Shown here one piece after another: positions 16,023 through 24,232 of a DNA stretch of 33,948 bases. This DNA comes from a virus, in the IMG/VR virus record IMGVR_UViG_3300020477_000079, positions 1 to 33,948 of that record, one strand, 5' to 3'. Each line of letters opens with the position of its first letter. Within the stretch, counting starts at the first letter, position 1. The notes beneath the pieces are model-generated. The model did no database searches. It was not told where the DNA came from and saw nothing but the letters and a program-made list of their open reading frames with translations. The position numbers and the translations under genes were made by a program.

Positions 16023-16675
16023 TGAAACCTGGAGATGAAGCATTTACATATTTTAATGATCCAACATTTCCAATTGGAAAATATATAGATCCAGATGAAG
16101 TAAAAAATATTTTGGAATTGGGTGCTAGAGATGGGGAAGAATCTGTTAGATTAAGTCAATATTATAATGCAAATGTGTATGCATTTGAGTGTAATCCAAA
16201 TATTTTAGAATTATGTTCTAATACAATTGAAGGCCATGAGAATGTAGAACTTATAAAAAAAGCAGTTTGGCATGAGAATACTGAAATAACATTTCATCCA
16301 GTTATTAATGGAAACTATGGAGCTTCTTCATGTTTTAAATCTAATAATTCTTATCCATATGAATCTCCATTTCAACAAACAGAAGTTAAAGTAGAAGCAA
16401 TAAAATTAAGTGATTGGTTGGATGATAGAAATTTGTCAATAGATCTTTTGTGTGTAGACTTGCAAGGTGCAGAAAAAAATGCTTTACTTGGAATGGGAGA
16501 ACATCTCAATGACGTAAAATATATAATAACAGAAGGACAAACAAAACCCATATATCATGAATCATCAATGCTTAGTGAAATAACTGAAATATTAAATAAT
16601 TATAATTTTATTTTAAAAGAATCGAAAATTGTAAATGAATACTTTGGAGATTTCTTTTTTATTAAGGAAATATGA
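16022..16675 (+). CDS. FkbM-family SAM-dependent methyltransferase
   Basis: 217 residues. Motif I is ILELGARDGEES (30-41), followed by VYAFECNPNILELC (52-65, the acidic ribose-binding position and the FkbM 'E-P/N' segment). IDLLCVDLQGAEKNALLGM corresponds to the family's 'DVEGAE...L-G' signature. The family usually O-methylates sugars or small acceptors. The start overlaps the Mom-like stop (TAATG), and the end overlaps the following glycosyltransferase (ATGA), so it is tightly coupled to a glycosylation gene. A sugar on a glycan or on glycosylated DNA is a plausible substrate. Confidence 0.8.
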   Translation: MKPGDEAFTYFNDPTFPIGKYIDPDEVKNILELGARDGEESVRLSQYYNANVYAFECNPNILELCSNTIEGHENVELIKKAVWHENTEITFHPVINGNYGASSCFKSNNSYPYESPFQQTEVKVEAIKLSDWLDDRNLSIDLLCVDLQGAEKNALLGMGEHLNDVKYIITEGQTKPIYHESSMLSEITEILNNYNFILKESKIVNEYFGDFFFIKEI

Positions 16676-17655
16676 AACTTACTATTTTTCAAGAAAGATT
16701 ACCACTTCCTGTTGAAGGATATGGTGGTACAGAAAGGGTATCCCAAGCACATTTTATTGGTCAATGTGAATTAAACGTTCATGAAGTTACTTTAGTCTGT
16801 AGAAGTGAGTCTACAATATCTCATCCAAATGGAAATGTAATTAAATTAGATGAAAATATATTACAAGATCTTAGAAAAGGAAAAAGAAAAGTAAAAGATT
16901 ATATTCCAGATGGTGATGTTATTCTAGTACAATTTCCTGAATCAACAGATCCAATGGATTTGACAGATACAAATTATACTAGGGTTTCTGTTTGTAATGG
17001 TGATGTTGGAGAAGCTTCAGGAAGTAAATATCAAGTGTTTGTTTCTCAAGGTCAAAAAGCAGCACATGAAATGATGAGATCTGACTATAGTGAAAATAAA
17101 TTTGTAGTTCATAATGGTATATTACCAAATGATTTTGATCTTGTCAAAGAAAGAAAAGAAATAGTTTGGTTTAGTTCTTTGGATGGAAGAAAGGGACATC
17201 ATTTAATTCCGTATATTTCTGAAACAGTTGGTGATATAAAAGTAGCAGGATCACATGGTCAGTTTCATCATCCAAATGTTTATTGGTATGGAGAATTAAA
17301 AACAGAAAAAGAAAAGAGTGTGTTTTTATCTGATGCAGAAGTTTATATTCATACCGCACAAACACCACATTTCAATGAACCTTTTGGTTTAACATTAGTT
17401 GAAGCACAATTTTGTGGAGTACCAGTTGTATGTCTCAATTCAGGTGGAGTTTCAGAAGTTGTCTTTGATACAGATTATGTTTTTACAAATGTCAATGATC
17501 TTATTAAATGTTTACAAGATAAACCATATTTGAAACATGAACCACAAGCAATTAGACGTTGGAGTATTTCTAAATTTAACCACACCGCTTTAGCTGAAAG
17601 ATATAATAAAATATTTTATGAAGTTTTGATGAATGAAAATAAACATAATATATAG
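16672..17655 (+). CDS. GT4-type (GT-B fold) glycosyltransferase
   Basis: 327 residues. The N-terminal GYGGTERV (17-23) is the Gly-rich loop of GT-B enzymes. VWFSSLDGRKGHHLIP (165-180) is the 'GRL-x-KG' region, and EPFGLTLVEAQFCGVPVV (236-253) holds the E-x7-E donor-binding motif (E236, E244) seen in GT4. It transfers a sugar from an NDP- or phospho-sugar to an unknown acceptor. It is soluble, with no membrane helix. It overlaps the next gene by 23 bases. Confidence 0.85.
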   Translation: MKLTIFQERLPLPVEGYGGTERVSQAHFIGQCELNVHEVTLVCRSESTISHPNGNVIKLDENILQDLRKGKRKVKDYIPDGDVILVQFPESTDPMDLTDTNYTRVSVCNGDVGEASGSKYQVFVSQGQKAAHEMMRSDYSENKFVVHNGILPNDFDLVKERKEIVWFSSLDGRKGHHLIPYISETVGDIKVAGSHGQFHHPNVYWYGELKTEKEKSVFLSDAEVYIHTAQTPHFNEPFGLTLVEAQFCGVPVVCLNSGGVSEVVFDTDYVFTNVNDLIKCLQDKPYLKHEPQAIRRWSISKFNHTALAERYNKIFYEVLMNENKHNI

Positions 17656-18349
17656 AACTTGTGATGTTGTAGAAGCAGTACACGGAACATCCCGCCCATT
17701 TGGTTTATCAAAAACAAATTTAATTAATGTTTGTTTTAAGTCATTAGTCAATTCACTACGAGATATTGAATTTGATATGACTATATTGGGTGATAGATTA
17801 ACCAATGAAAGAATAGAATTTTTTCAACCATGGTGTCATAATTTATACAATGGTGAACTTGGTAATGGAAAATCCATCGCTGAATGTTTTACTTTAGCTT
17901 CCAAATTGCCTGATGATGAGTGGGTTTATTTTTGTGAAGATGATTATTTACATCAGAATTTTTCTTTAAAATGGATACTTGATTTTATTCAAAATTTTAA
18001 TTATGAAAATCTTTTTATTCATCCCGTTGATTATCCAGACAGATATACAAGATTAGAAGATGTTAATACTAGGTGGCATTTATTTAAAAGTAATCACTGT
18101 CATTGGAGACAGATATATAATACAACATATACTTTTTTATGTCAAGTGAAAACATTTAAAAAATTTTTTGATATCTTTATGAAGTCTGCACCTGATTGGA
18201 ATGATGGATTGTTTTCAGAACAAGTTTATAAAAGAAATGATGTTCTTTGTTTAAGTCCCATACCTTCTTTGGCGTGTCATATGCATGAAGTATGTATGAG
18301 TCCTTTTGTTGATTGGAAAAAAATTATAATGGAGTTACAAAATGATTGA
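17633..18349 (+). CDS. GT-A-like glycosyltransferase
   Basis: 238 residues. WVYFCEDDYLH (97-107) provides an acidic E102-D103-D104 cluster after a hydrophobic strand, in the position of the DxD metal/nucleotide-sugar motif of GT-A enzymes. An upstream FDMTILGDRL segment (47-56) and downstream FIHPVDYPDRY suggest the same fold. The start lies inside the preceding GT4 gene and its end overlaps thyX by 8 bases. I infer a second glycosyltransferase acting in the same pathway; this is less certain than the GT4 call. Confidence 0.6.
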   Translation: MKINIIYRTCDVVEAVHGTSRPFGLSKTNLINVCFKSLVNSLRDIEFDMTILGDRLTNERIEFFQPWCHNLYNGELGNGKSIAECFTLASKLPDDEWVYFCEDDYLHQNFSLKWILDFIQNFNYENLFIHPVDYPDRYTRLEDVNTRWHLFKSNHCHWRQIYNTTYTFLCQVKTFKKFFDIFMKSAPDWNDGLFSEQVYKRNDVLCLSPIPSLACHMHEVCMSPFVDWKKIIMELQND

Positions 18350-19130
18350 AGAAAAAAAAGTACACCAACATGGTTTTGTTAAATTACTTGAAGTCATGGG
18401 TGATGATGAAGAAGTGGTTAATGCAGCAAGAATAAGTTATGGTAAAGGAACTAAAAAGTTTTCTGAAACTAGAAACTTAATTAGGTATCTGATGAGACAC
18501 AAACATACATCACCTTTTGAAATGTGTGAAGTAAAGTTTCATTTAAAATTACCAATCTTTATAATGCGTCAGTTAGTTAGACATAGAACTGCAAATATAA
18601 ATGAATACTCTGGCAGGTATTCTGAAATGTCAGATGAATTTTATATACCAGAAAATGAGTACATTCAAAAACAATCCAAGACAAACAATCAAGGTAGAGG
18701 TGATGAATCAGAAGAAAAAGGATTAGTAAAATTTGAAATGAATAGATCTGCAGATGGTGCTTATCACGCTTATCAACATATGTTAAATTATGATATTGCA
18801 AGAGAGTTGGCAAGAACAGTACTACCAGTTTCTAACTATACTGAATGTATTTGGAAAATAGATTTACATAACTTTTTTCATATGGTTCATCTAAGATCTG
18901 ATTCACATGCTCAAATAGAAATTCAAGATTATTCTAATGCAATGTATAGTTTAGTTGAACCTCACTTTCCAATTTGTTGTGAAGCGTTTGAAGATTATGT
19001 TGTTAATGCAAGATCATTTAGTGCAGAAGAAATGAGAATAATTAAAGATCAATTAGATGGAAGTTGGGTAATGGATAAGTATAATTTGTCTAAAAGAGAA
19101 CGTGAAGAATTCTTATGGAAACTGAAGTAA
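18342..19130 (+). CDS. thyX: Flavin-dependent thymidylate synthase
   Basis: 262 residues. ThyX makes dTMP from dUMP using methylene-tetrahydrofolate, FAD and NADPH. The ThyX signature RHRTANINEYSGRYS is at 80-94, preceded by MRQLV, with SPFEMCEVKFHLKLPIF (57-73) upstream and LVEPHFPICCEAFE near the C-terminus. The usual RHRxxSxNxxSxRY has Asn (N85) in place of the first Ser; from memory this variant occurs in alphaproteobacterial and phage ThyX. It lies inside a glycosylation cluster: it overlaps the GT-A-like gene by 8 bases and the first GT9-like gene by 16. It is expected to supply thymidine for phage DNA along with the class II reductase at 22263. Confidence 0.93.
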   Translation: MIEEKKVHQHGFVKLLEVMGDDEEVVNAARISYGKGTKKFSETRNLIRYLMRHKHTSPFEMCEVKFHLKLPIFIMRQLVRHRTANINEYSGRYSEMSDEFYIPENEYIQKQSKTNNQGRGDESEEKGLVKFEMNRSADGAYHAYQHMLNYDIARELARTVLPVSNYTECIWKIDLHNFFHMVHLRSDSHAQIEIQDYSNAMYSLVEPHFPICCEAFEDYVVNARSFSAEEMRIIKDQLDGSWVMDKYNLSKREREEFLWKLK

Positions 19131-19987
19131 AAAAATTAGGAGTAGGTTTTACTTGCACCAATGATGGTATCATTGCCGCTAGAGATGCGGGAACAGAATC
19201 AATTGGCGATTGGGTTATGTTGACATCTATTCCAGAAAATTTTTATAAATTAACTAATGATAAAATTTATGATATACATCAACATTGGGCATTTGATAAT
19301 AACCCATATGTTGACAGATCAGTGACCGCAGAACAACACGCACAATCTGGTATGAGTTTTGAAGGTGTTCCAGTATTTGATACACCAATAGGTAAACTTA
19401 TAGACTTCAAACCATGTTGGTTTAAATCTTTTAGAGAGCATCCTGTTATGCTTTCTTTACATGATAACTTTATGGCATATCTTGGAAGTGATCAATTAGG
19501 TTTTTTAAGACATCCAAGATTATATAAGTTTGAAGATTCAGAAATGATTCCCAATAGACTTATTATTCATGCAGAGGGTGCAAAAAATAAACGTGTACCT
19601 AGAATCATGAATGATGATGTTGTTCAATATATACTTGACAAATACAAAAACTATGATATAATACAAGTAGGTGGATCTTCTGATAAAGTAATAGAAGGAA
19701 CTGTAAACAATTTGGGAATGGATTATTGGGAAGTTGTTGAATTGATTGCATCATGTTCTATTTTTATTGGCATAGATTCAGGACCATTTCATATAGCACA
19801 AGCATATCCTAGAATTAATAGAAAATTAATAGTAACAACAGACCAATTAGAAAAAAAAGATTGGATGCCCGATGGTTGGATTTTGGATCAACAACATGAT
19901 CCATCATTGTGGTATGATTGGGATACAATGTTTTATAATGAATTAGATAGAGATGTTGGATTAACAACAAGTTACTTAAAAATATGA
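19115..19987 (+). CDS. GT9-like (heptosyltransferase-type) glycosyltransferase, copy 1
   Basis: 290 residues. SIGDWVMLTSIPENF (29-43) matches the N-terminal G-D loop of GT9 enzymes, and SIFIGIDSGPFHIAQAY (215-231) matches their C-terminal 'G-DSGP-H-A' donor-binding motif. The middle carries HPRLYKFED and YDIIQVGG. It shares all these blocks with the next gene (19995), including the last residues SYLKI, so the two are tandem paralogs. The start lies inside the end of thyX. It likely transfers a sugar to a glycan, LPS-like or modified-DNA acceptor; the acceptor is unknown. Confidence 0.7.
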   Translation: METEVKKLGVGFTCTNDGIIAARDAGTESIGDWVMLTSIPENFYKLTNDKIYDIHQHWAFDNNPYVDRSVTAEQHAQSGMSFEGVPVFDTPIGKLIDFKPCWFKSFREHPVMLSLHDNFMAYLGSDQLGFLRHPRLYKFEDSEMIPNRLIIHAEGAKNKRVPRIMNDDVVQYILDKYKNYDIIQVGGSSDKVIEGTVNNLGMDYWEVVELIASCSIFIGIDSGPFHIAQAYPRINRKLIVTTDQLEKKDWMPDGWILDQQHDPSLWYDWDTMFYNELDRDVGLTTSYLKI

Positions 19988-19994
19988 GGTAAGC

Positions 19995-20819
19995 ATGACA
20001 TTAACTGTGACAGATAAACAAGAGGGTGAACTTACTCAATTTGGTATGCATTTTAGACAAGATAAAATAGGAGATGGATTAATTTATTCATCTTGTCCAG
20101 AAAATTTTTATAATGCGGGCAAAGGAAAAATACTTGATGCAAAAAGGGCATGGTTCTTTGACCACAATCCCTATGTTGTTAGAAGTGGAAGAGCAAGAAT
20201 GACAATTGATATGCAAAGTTTTGCAGATCAAACAACATTTTTTAATTATGGCAGAAGTGGTTTGCCATGTTTTTTATCTGTAGCTGATAGATTTAATACT
20301 AAGTTTGGTGTTCCTACAAGATTAAGGCATCCAAGATTATATAAGTATGAAGATATTAATAAAATTCCAAACAAAGTAGTTGTACATACAACTGGTGATG
20401 TGAAAGAACCAATTGCACTTTATGAAGATAGAGGTGCGACTATGGATGAGGAAGTAAAAGATGTTATTGCTGAAAATTATAAACAATATGACATAGTACA
20501 AATAGGAGGAAAAGATGATAGTCCTTTTGAAAGAGGATGTATTGATAAAAGAGGATTACCTATTTGGGATTCAGTAAAAGAAATAGCAGAGGCAGCAATT
20601 TTTATTGGTGTTGATAGTGGTCCAATGAACATTGCTTTATGTTATCCAAGAACACAAATAAGATGTTATGAACCACAATTTCCTGCGATGGTTTGGGAAA
20701 ATTTTTATATTCCAATGGATGCAAATTTTCCACATAATCAATGGAAAGATTGGGGAATTAAAATATTTAATAGATATGATGCAGATTTAGGTGTTTCTTA
20801 TTCTTACTTAAAGATATGA
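19995..20819 (+). CDS. GT9-like glycosyltransferase, copy 2 (tandem paralog)
   Basis: 274 residues. KIGDGLIYSSCPENF (24-38), RHPRLYKYED (111-120), YDIVQIGG (165-172) and IFIGVDSGPMNIALCYPR (202-219) align with the preceding protein, and both end in SYLKI. Compared with copy 1 the His of the GPFHIA motif is Asn here (GPMNIA), a possible change in donor or activity. A clear GAGG ribosome site precedes the ATG by 8 bases. It overlaps the following methyltransferase gene by 4 bases. Confidence 0.7.
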   Translation: MTLTVTDKQEGELTQFGMHFRQDKIGDGLIYSSCPENFYNAGKGKILDAKRAWFFDHNPYVVRSGRARMTIDMQSFADQTTFFNYGRSGLPCFLSVADRFNTKFGVPTRLRHPRLYKYEDINKIPNKVVVHTTGDVKEPIALYEDRGATMDEEVKDVIAENYKQYDIVQIGGKDDSPFERGCIDKRGLPIWDSVKEIAEAAIFIGVDSGPMNIALCYPRTQIRCYEPQFPAMVWENFYIPMDANFPHNQWKDWGIKIFNRYDADLGVSYSYLKI

Positions 20820-21310
20820 TTAAAACAATTTCTTATAAAGGAAAAATATATCCTGAATTTCAAGCAAATGGATTTGCTGCAAAATACATACATCCCTTTG
20901 CTAAAGAAGTTTGCACTGGTATGGGTTTTGATATTGGATGTAATAGAAAAGAATGGTGTTTTCCTGGAGCAGTTCCAATTGATTTAGAGTTTGATGATGA
21001 ATGGCATGCTTTAAATTTACCATATGATGTTGATTATATTTTTAGTTCACATATGTTAGAACACGTTGATGGTGATTGGGTTGACGTTTTAGATTATTGG
21101 ACTCAGCATTTAAATACAGGTGGTACTTTGTTTTTATATCTTCCACATTACAATCAAGAATATTGGAGGCCGTGGAACGATAGAAAACATAGATATATAT
21201 TTACAGCAGAAATTATTGAAGACTACATGAAGGACCGAGGATATGTTAAAATATTCTCATCGCAAAAAGATTTAAATGACTCATTTGCGGTCATGGGAAT
21301 GAAAATATGA
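20816..21310 (+). CDS. Class I SAM-dependent methyltransferase (short)
   Basis: 164 residues. MGFDIGCNRKEW (36-47) is motif I, FDDEWHALNLPYDVDYIFSSHMLEHVDGDW (69-98) holds the 'D-h-h-x-SSHxLEH' signature of type 11 methyltransferases, and LNTGGTLFLYLPH (108-120) is the following strand. It is shorter than the usual 200-250 residues but has all core motifs. ATGA overlaps on both sides place it between the second and third GT9-like genes, so a methylated sugar product is likely. Confidence 0.75.
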   Translation: MIKTISYKGKIYPEFQANGFAAKYIHPFAKEVCTGMGFDIGCNRKEWCFPGAVPIDLEFDDEWHALNLPYDVDYIFSSHMLEHVDGDWVDVLDYWTQHLNTGGTLFLYLPHYNQEYWRPWNDRKHRYIFTAEIIEDYMKDRGYVKIFSSQKDLNDSFAVMGMKI

Positions 21311-22251
21311 GAGAAGAAATAAGAATTAGATATAAACAAATTATGGGAATTAATCCAGCCCATGCACCAGGCCAAGGTGAAAATCAAAAGACTATGGGTA
21401 ATGATCCAAGAAATATGCATCAAGCACCATGGAGAATAGGTGATTTAGTTTCTTTGATGATTTGTGCAAATTTTAAAAAATTAGTTAATAATTCATATGT
21501 TAAGTATGAATATGTTGATGAACTTCATAAAAGTATGAGAGCTGATATCATATTTAAAAATGTAATAAATGAAACAATACTCCATATTGATGATGAAGTT
21601 AAGGGTGATTTTAGTGATGTTTATGATCCAGGATTACTTTGGTTAGCGGCACCATATTATGTAAAAACATATGGCTATGATATTATTCCAGAATTAAATT
21701 GGGATGATGATGAGTATGATGGACCAGATTTACCAAAAGGTGAGTACATTATTTTTTGTCCTTTGACGGATGCTCAATATAATCTTGAAAGAAATATGTC
21801 ACAAGAGTTAGTTGAGTCTATGTGTTTGAAATTAAAAGAAAAATTTGGTGATAGTCTATATGTTATAGTAAATCCTAATAATGAAAACCTCGTAGATTCA
21901 AATAATATAAATAGAATTATCTCGGATAGAATATATGATTTAGCATACATCATAGCACATTCAAAATGCTTCATTGGTGGTGACACAGGATTCAGTCATT
22001 TAGCAGGAAGCTCACGGTTAAAACAACAAATATGTCTTGGTTGGCCAAAACAAAGAATTGAGAAGTTTAATTATTCTGATTGGCCTTGGTTTTTTATTAA
22101 TCCATTTTCCCTACAGGGACAATTTATGAATCATACTTGGGATATGTACCCACAAGTTGATAAATCAGTAACAGATTATCATGAATTTCTACTTGAAAAT
22201 AATACATTGAGTGAAGCACAAATAGATAAATTAATAACAATAATAGAATAG
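21307..22251 (+). CDS. GT9-like glycosyltransferase, divergent third member
   Basis: 314 residues. WRIGDLVSLMI (42-52) matches the N-terminal GT9 G-D loop and KCFIGGDTGFSHLAGSS (220-236) its C-terminal 'G-D(S/T)G-xH-A' donor motif. It is clearly related in architecture to the two genes upstream but too diverged to be a recent duplicate, and it has an extra N-terminal 40 residues (PAHAPGQGE...) and a C-terminal tail. A Cys-Pro-Leu-Thr segment (151-154) begins the second Rossmann half. It ends 11 bases before the ribonucleotide reductase gene. Confidence 0.65.
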   Translation: MREEIRIRYKQIMGINPAHAPGQGENQKTMGNDPRNMHQAPWRIGDLVSLMICANFKKLVNNSYVKYEYVDELHKSMRADIIFKNVINETILHIDDEVKGDFSDVYDPGLLWLAAPYYVKTYGYDIIPELNWDDDEYDGPDLPKGEYIIFCPLTDAQYNLERNMSQELVESMCLKLKEKFGDSLYVIVNPNNENLVDSNNINRIISDRIYDLAYIIAHSKCFIGGDTGFSHLAGSSRLKQQICLGWPKQRIEKFNYSDWPWFFINPFSLQGQFMNHTWDMYPQVDKSVTDYHEFLLENNTLSEAQIDKLITIIE

Positions 22252-22262
22252 AAGGAATAGAA

Positions 22263-24224
22263 ATGCCATTACCTACAGAGTATCAATCATTCATCCATCT
22301 TTCCAGATATGCAAGATGGGATTATGAAAAGAAAAGACGTGAAACATGGGAAGAAACAGTTAATAGATATTTTGATTTTTTTGCCGATCACTTAAAAGAA
22401 AACCATGGATTTAAATTAGACAATGGAGAAAGAATTAAGATACAAGATGCGGTAATTGATCTAAAAGTTATGCCTTCTATGAGATGTTTGATGACTGCGG
22501 GCGAAGCTCTTAAAAAAGAAAATACAGCAGGATATAATTGTTCTTATATTAAAGTAGATAATCAAAGATCTTTTGATGAAATTTTATATGTATTAATGAA
22601 TGGAACAGGAGTAGGATTTTCTGTTGAAGATGAATATACAAATCAATTACCAGTTGTTCCAGATGAGTTATATGAAACTGATACAGTAGTTGTTGTAGCT
22701 GATTCTAAATTAGGTTGGGCTAAAGCACTGAAAGAATTAGTTTCTTTATTGTATGGTGGACATATAGCAAAGTGGGATGTTTCTAAAGTAAGAGCGGCAG
22801 GTACACCACTTAAAACATTTGGCGGCCGTGCGTCTGGACCAGAACCTTTAGTTGATTTATTTAATTTTGTCATAAATACATTTAAGAACGCAACAGGAAG
22901 AAAGTTAAAGTCTATTGAGTGTCATGATATCGTTTGTAAAATCGCAGAAATTGTTGTCGTGGGCGGTGTTAGGCGTTCTGCTCTTATCAGTCTTTCTAAT
23001 CTTAATGATCGTGAAATGCGATTCGCAAAATCAGGATCTTGGTGGGAAGCTAACGTACAACGAGCACTCGCAAACAATTCGGTTAACTATAAAGAAAAGC
23101 CAGACGTTGGTACTTTCATGCGAGAGTGGCTCAGTCTCTACGATAGTAAATCCGGGGAACGGGGGATTTATAGCAGTCTGTCGGCCCAAAAGCATGTTGA
23201 ACAATTAAACAAACAGGAAACAGATGGAGATGGAAATTTTATTCAGCGACGAGAACCAAGAACAGACTTTGGAACTAACCCCTGCAGTGAGATCATCCTT
23301 AGAAGCAGAGAGTTCTGCAATCTTAGTGAAGTCGTTATCAGAAGATCAGACGATGTCCAATCTTTGGAAGAAAAAGTTAGATTTGCAACTATCATTGGCA
23401 CCTTCCAATCCACTCTTACCAATTTCAAATACTTGTCAAGAGAATGGAAACGAAATTGTGACGACGAGCGACTTCTTGGAGTATCTCTTACAGGAATAAT
23501 GGACAATCCTTTAACTAACGGCACTAAAAAGGGATTAGATGAATTACTTGAAAGACTTAAAAAGGTGGCAGTGGAAACTAACAAAGAGTATGCAGAAAAA
23601 CTTGGAATTCCTAGAAGCGCCGCCATTACTTGTGTCAAACCCTCTGGCACTGTTAGTCAGTTGGTCGATAGCGCTAGTGGTATTCATTCCCGTCACAATC
23701 CTTATTATATCAGAACTGTGAGAGCAGACAACAAAGATCCATTGTGCGTGTTCATGAAAGAAGCAGGATTTCCTAATGAACCAGATGTAACTAAACCACA
23801 ACATACAAGTGTATTTTCTTTTCCTATGGAAAGTCCAAAAGGTGCGGTGTGTAGACAAGATGTATCATCACAAAAACAATTAGATCTTTGGCATACATAT
23901 GCTAAAAAGTGGTGTGAACATAAACCATCAGTAACTATTTCAGTTAAAGAAGATGAATGGGTAGATACTGCTGCATGGGTGTATGAAAAATTTGATGACA
24001 TTTCTGGTATTAGTTTTTTACCTTTTAGTGATCATAGTTATCAACAAGCACCATATCAAGATTGTACTAAAGAAGAATATGAAGAACTATTAAAAACAAT
24101 GCCAAAAAATGTTGATTGGTCTGACTTATCAAAATATGAAGAACAAGATTATACGGCAGGAGCACAAGAATTAGCTTGTGCTGCAGATGGTGGATGTGAA
24201 GTAGTAGATCTACCAACAACATAA
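22263..24224 (+). CDS. nrdJ: Adenosylcobalamin-dependent (class II) ribonucleotide reductase
   Basis: 653 residues (the Lactobacillus monomeric enzyme has 739). It reduces ribonucleotides to deoxyribonucleotides using coenzyme B12 as radical source, without oxygen. The active site is complete: N339-P-C341-S-E343 (thiyl cysteine and general-base Glu/Asn) with C352 eleven residues later. This reproduces the spacing of N406, C408, E410 and C419 in the Lactobacillus enzyme; C93 (YNCSY) is the partner of C352. A C-terminal redox pair C639/C645 lies in CAADGGC. AAGGAA precedes the ATG. The central third of the gene is more GC-rich with many CGN arginine codons, unlike the flanks. No intein interrupts it. 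Confidence 0.93.
   Translation: MPLPTEYQSFIHLSRYARWDYEKKRRETWEETVNRYFDFFADHLKENHGFKLDNGERIKIQDAVIDLKVMPSMRCLMTAGEALKKENTAGYNCSYIKVDNQRSFDEILYVLMNGTGVGFSVEDEYTNQLPVVPDELYETDTVVVVADSKLGWAKALKELVSLLYGGHIAKWDVSKVRAAGTPLKTFGGRASGPEPLVDLFNFVINTFKNATGRKLKSIECHDIVCKIAEIVVVGGVRRSALISLSNLNDREMRFAKSGSWWEANVQRALANNSVNYKEKPDVGTFMREWLSLYDSKSGERGIYSSLSAQKHVEQLNKQETDGDGNFIQRREPRTDFGTNPCSEIILRSREFCNLSEVVIRRSDDVQSLEEKVRFATIIGTFQSTLTNFKYLSREWKRNCDDERLLGVSLTGIMDNPLTNGTKKGLDELLERLKKVAVETNKEYAEKLGIPRSAAITCVKPSGTVSQLVDSASGIHSRHNPYYIRTVRADNKDPLCVFMKEAGFPNEPDVTKPQHTSVFSFPMESPKGAVCRQDVSSQKQLDLWHTYAKKWCEHKPSVTISVKEDEWVDTAAWVYEKFDDISGISFLPFSDHSYQQAPYQDCTKEEYEELLKTMPKNVDWSDLSKYEEQDYTAGAQELACAADGGCEVVDLPTT
22925..23760 (+). 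other. Compositionally distinct tract inside nrdJ
   Basis: Between about 22925 and 23760 the gene switches from AGA-dominated arginine codons and high AT to frequent CGT/CGA/CGG codons and visibly higher GC (for example around 23130-23190), then returns to the local style. By hand I count about a dozen CGN codons here, against almost none in the flanking parts of the gene. The tract covers the catalytic core (NPCSEI, EFCNL). It suggests a recombined or laterally acquired segment; boundaries are approximate. Confidence 0.6.
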
Positions 24225-24232
24225 AGGAACAT

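Noticed and set aside
23243-24001. Long antisense reading frames opposite nrdJ
   Set aside because: They arise from the higher GC of the nrdJ core; no ribosome sites and no recognisable protein, while the + strand encodes an intact reductase.
22263-24224. Intein or intron within nrdJ
   Set aside because: The frame is continuous with normal motif spacing (C341 to C352 is 11 residues) and length; no splicing-domain motifs.
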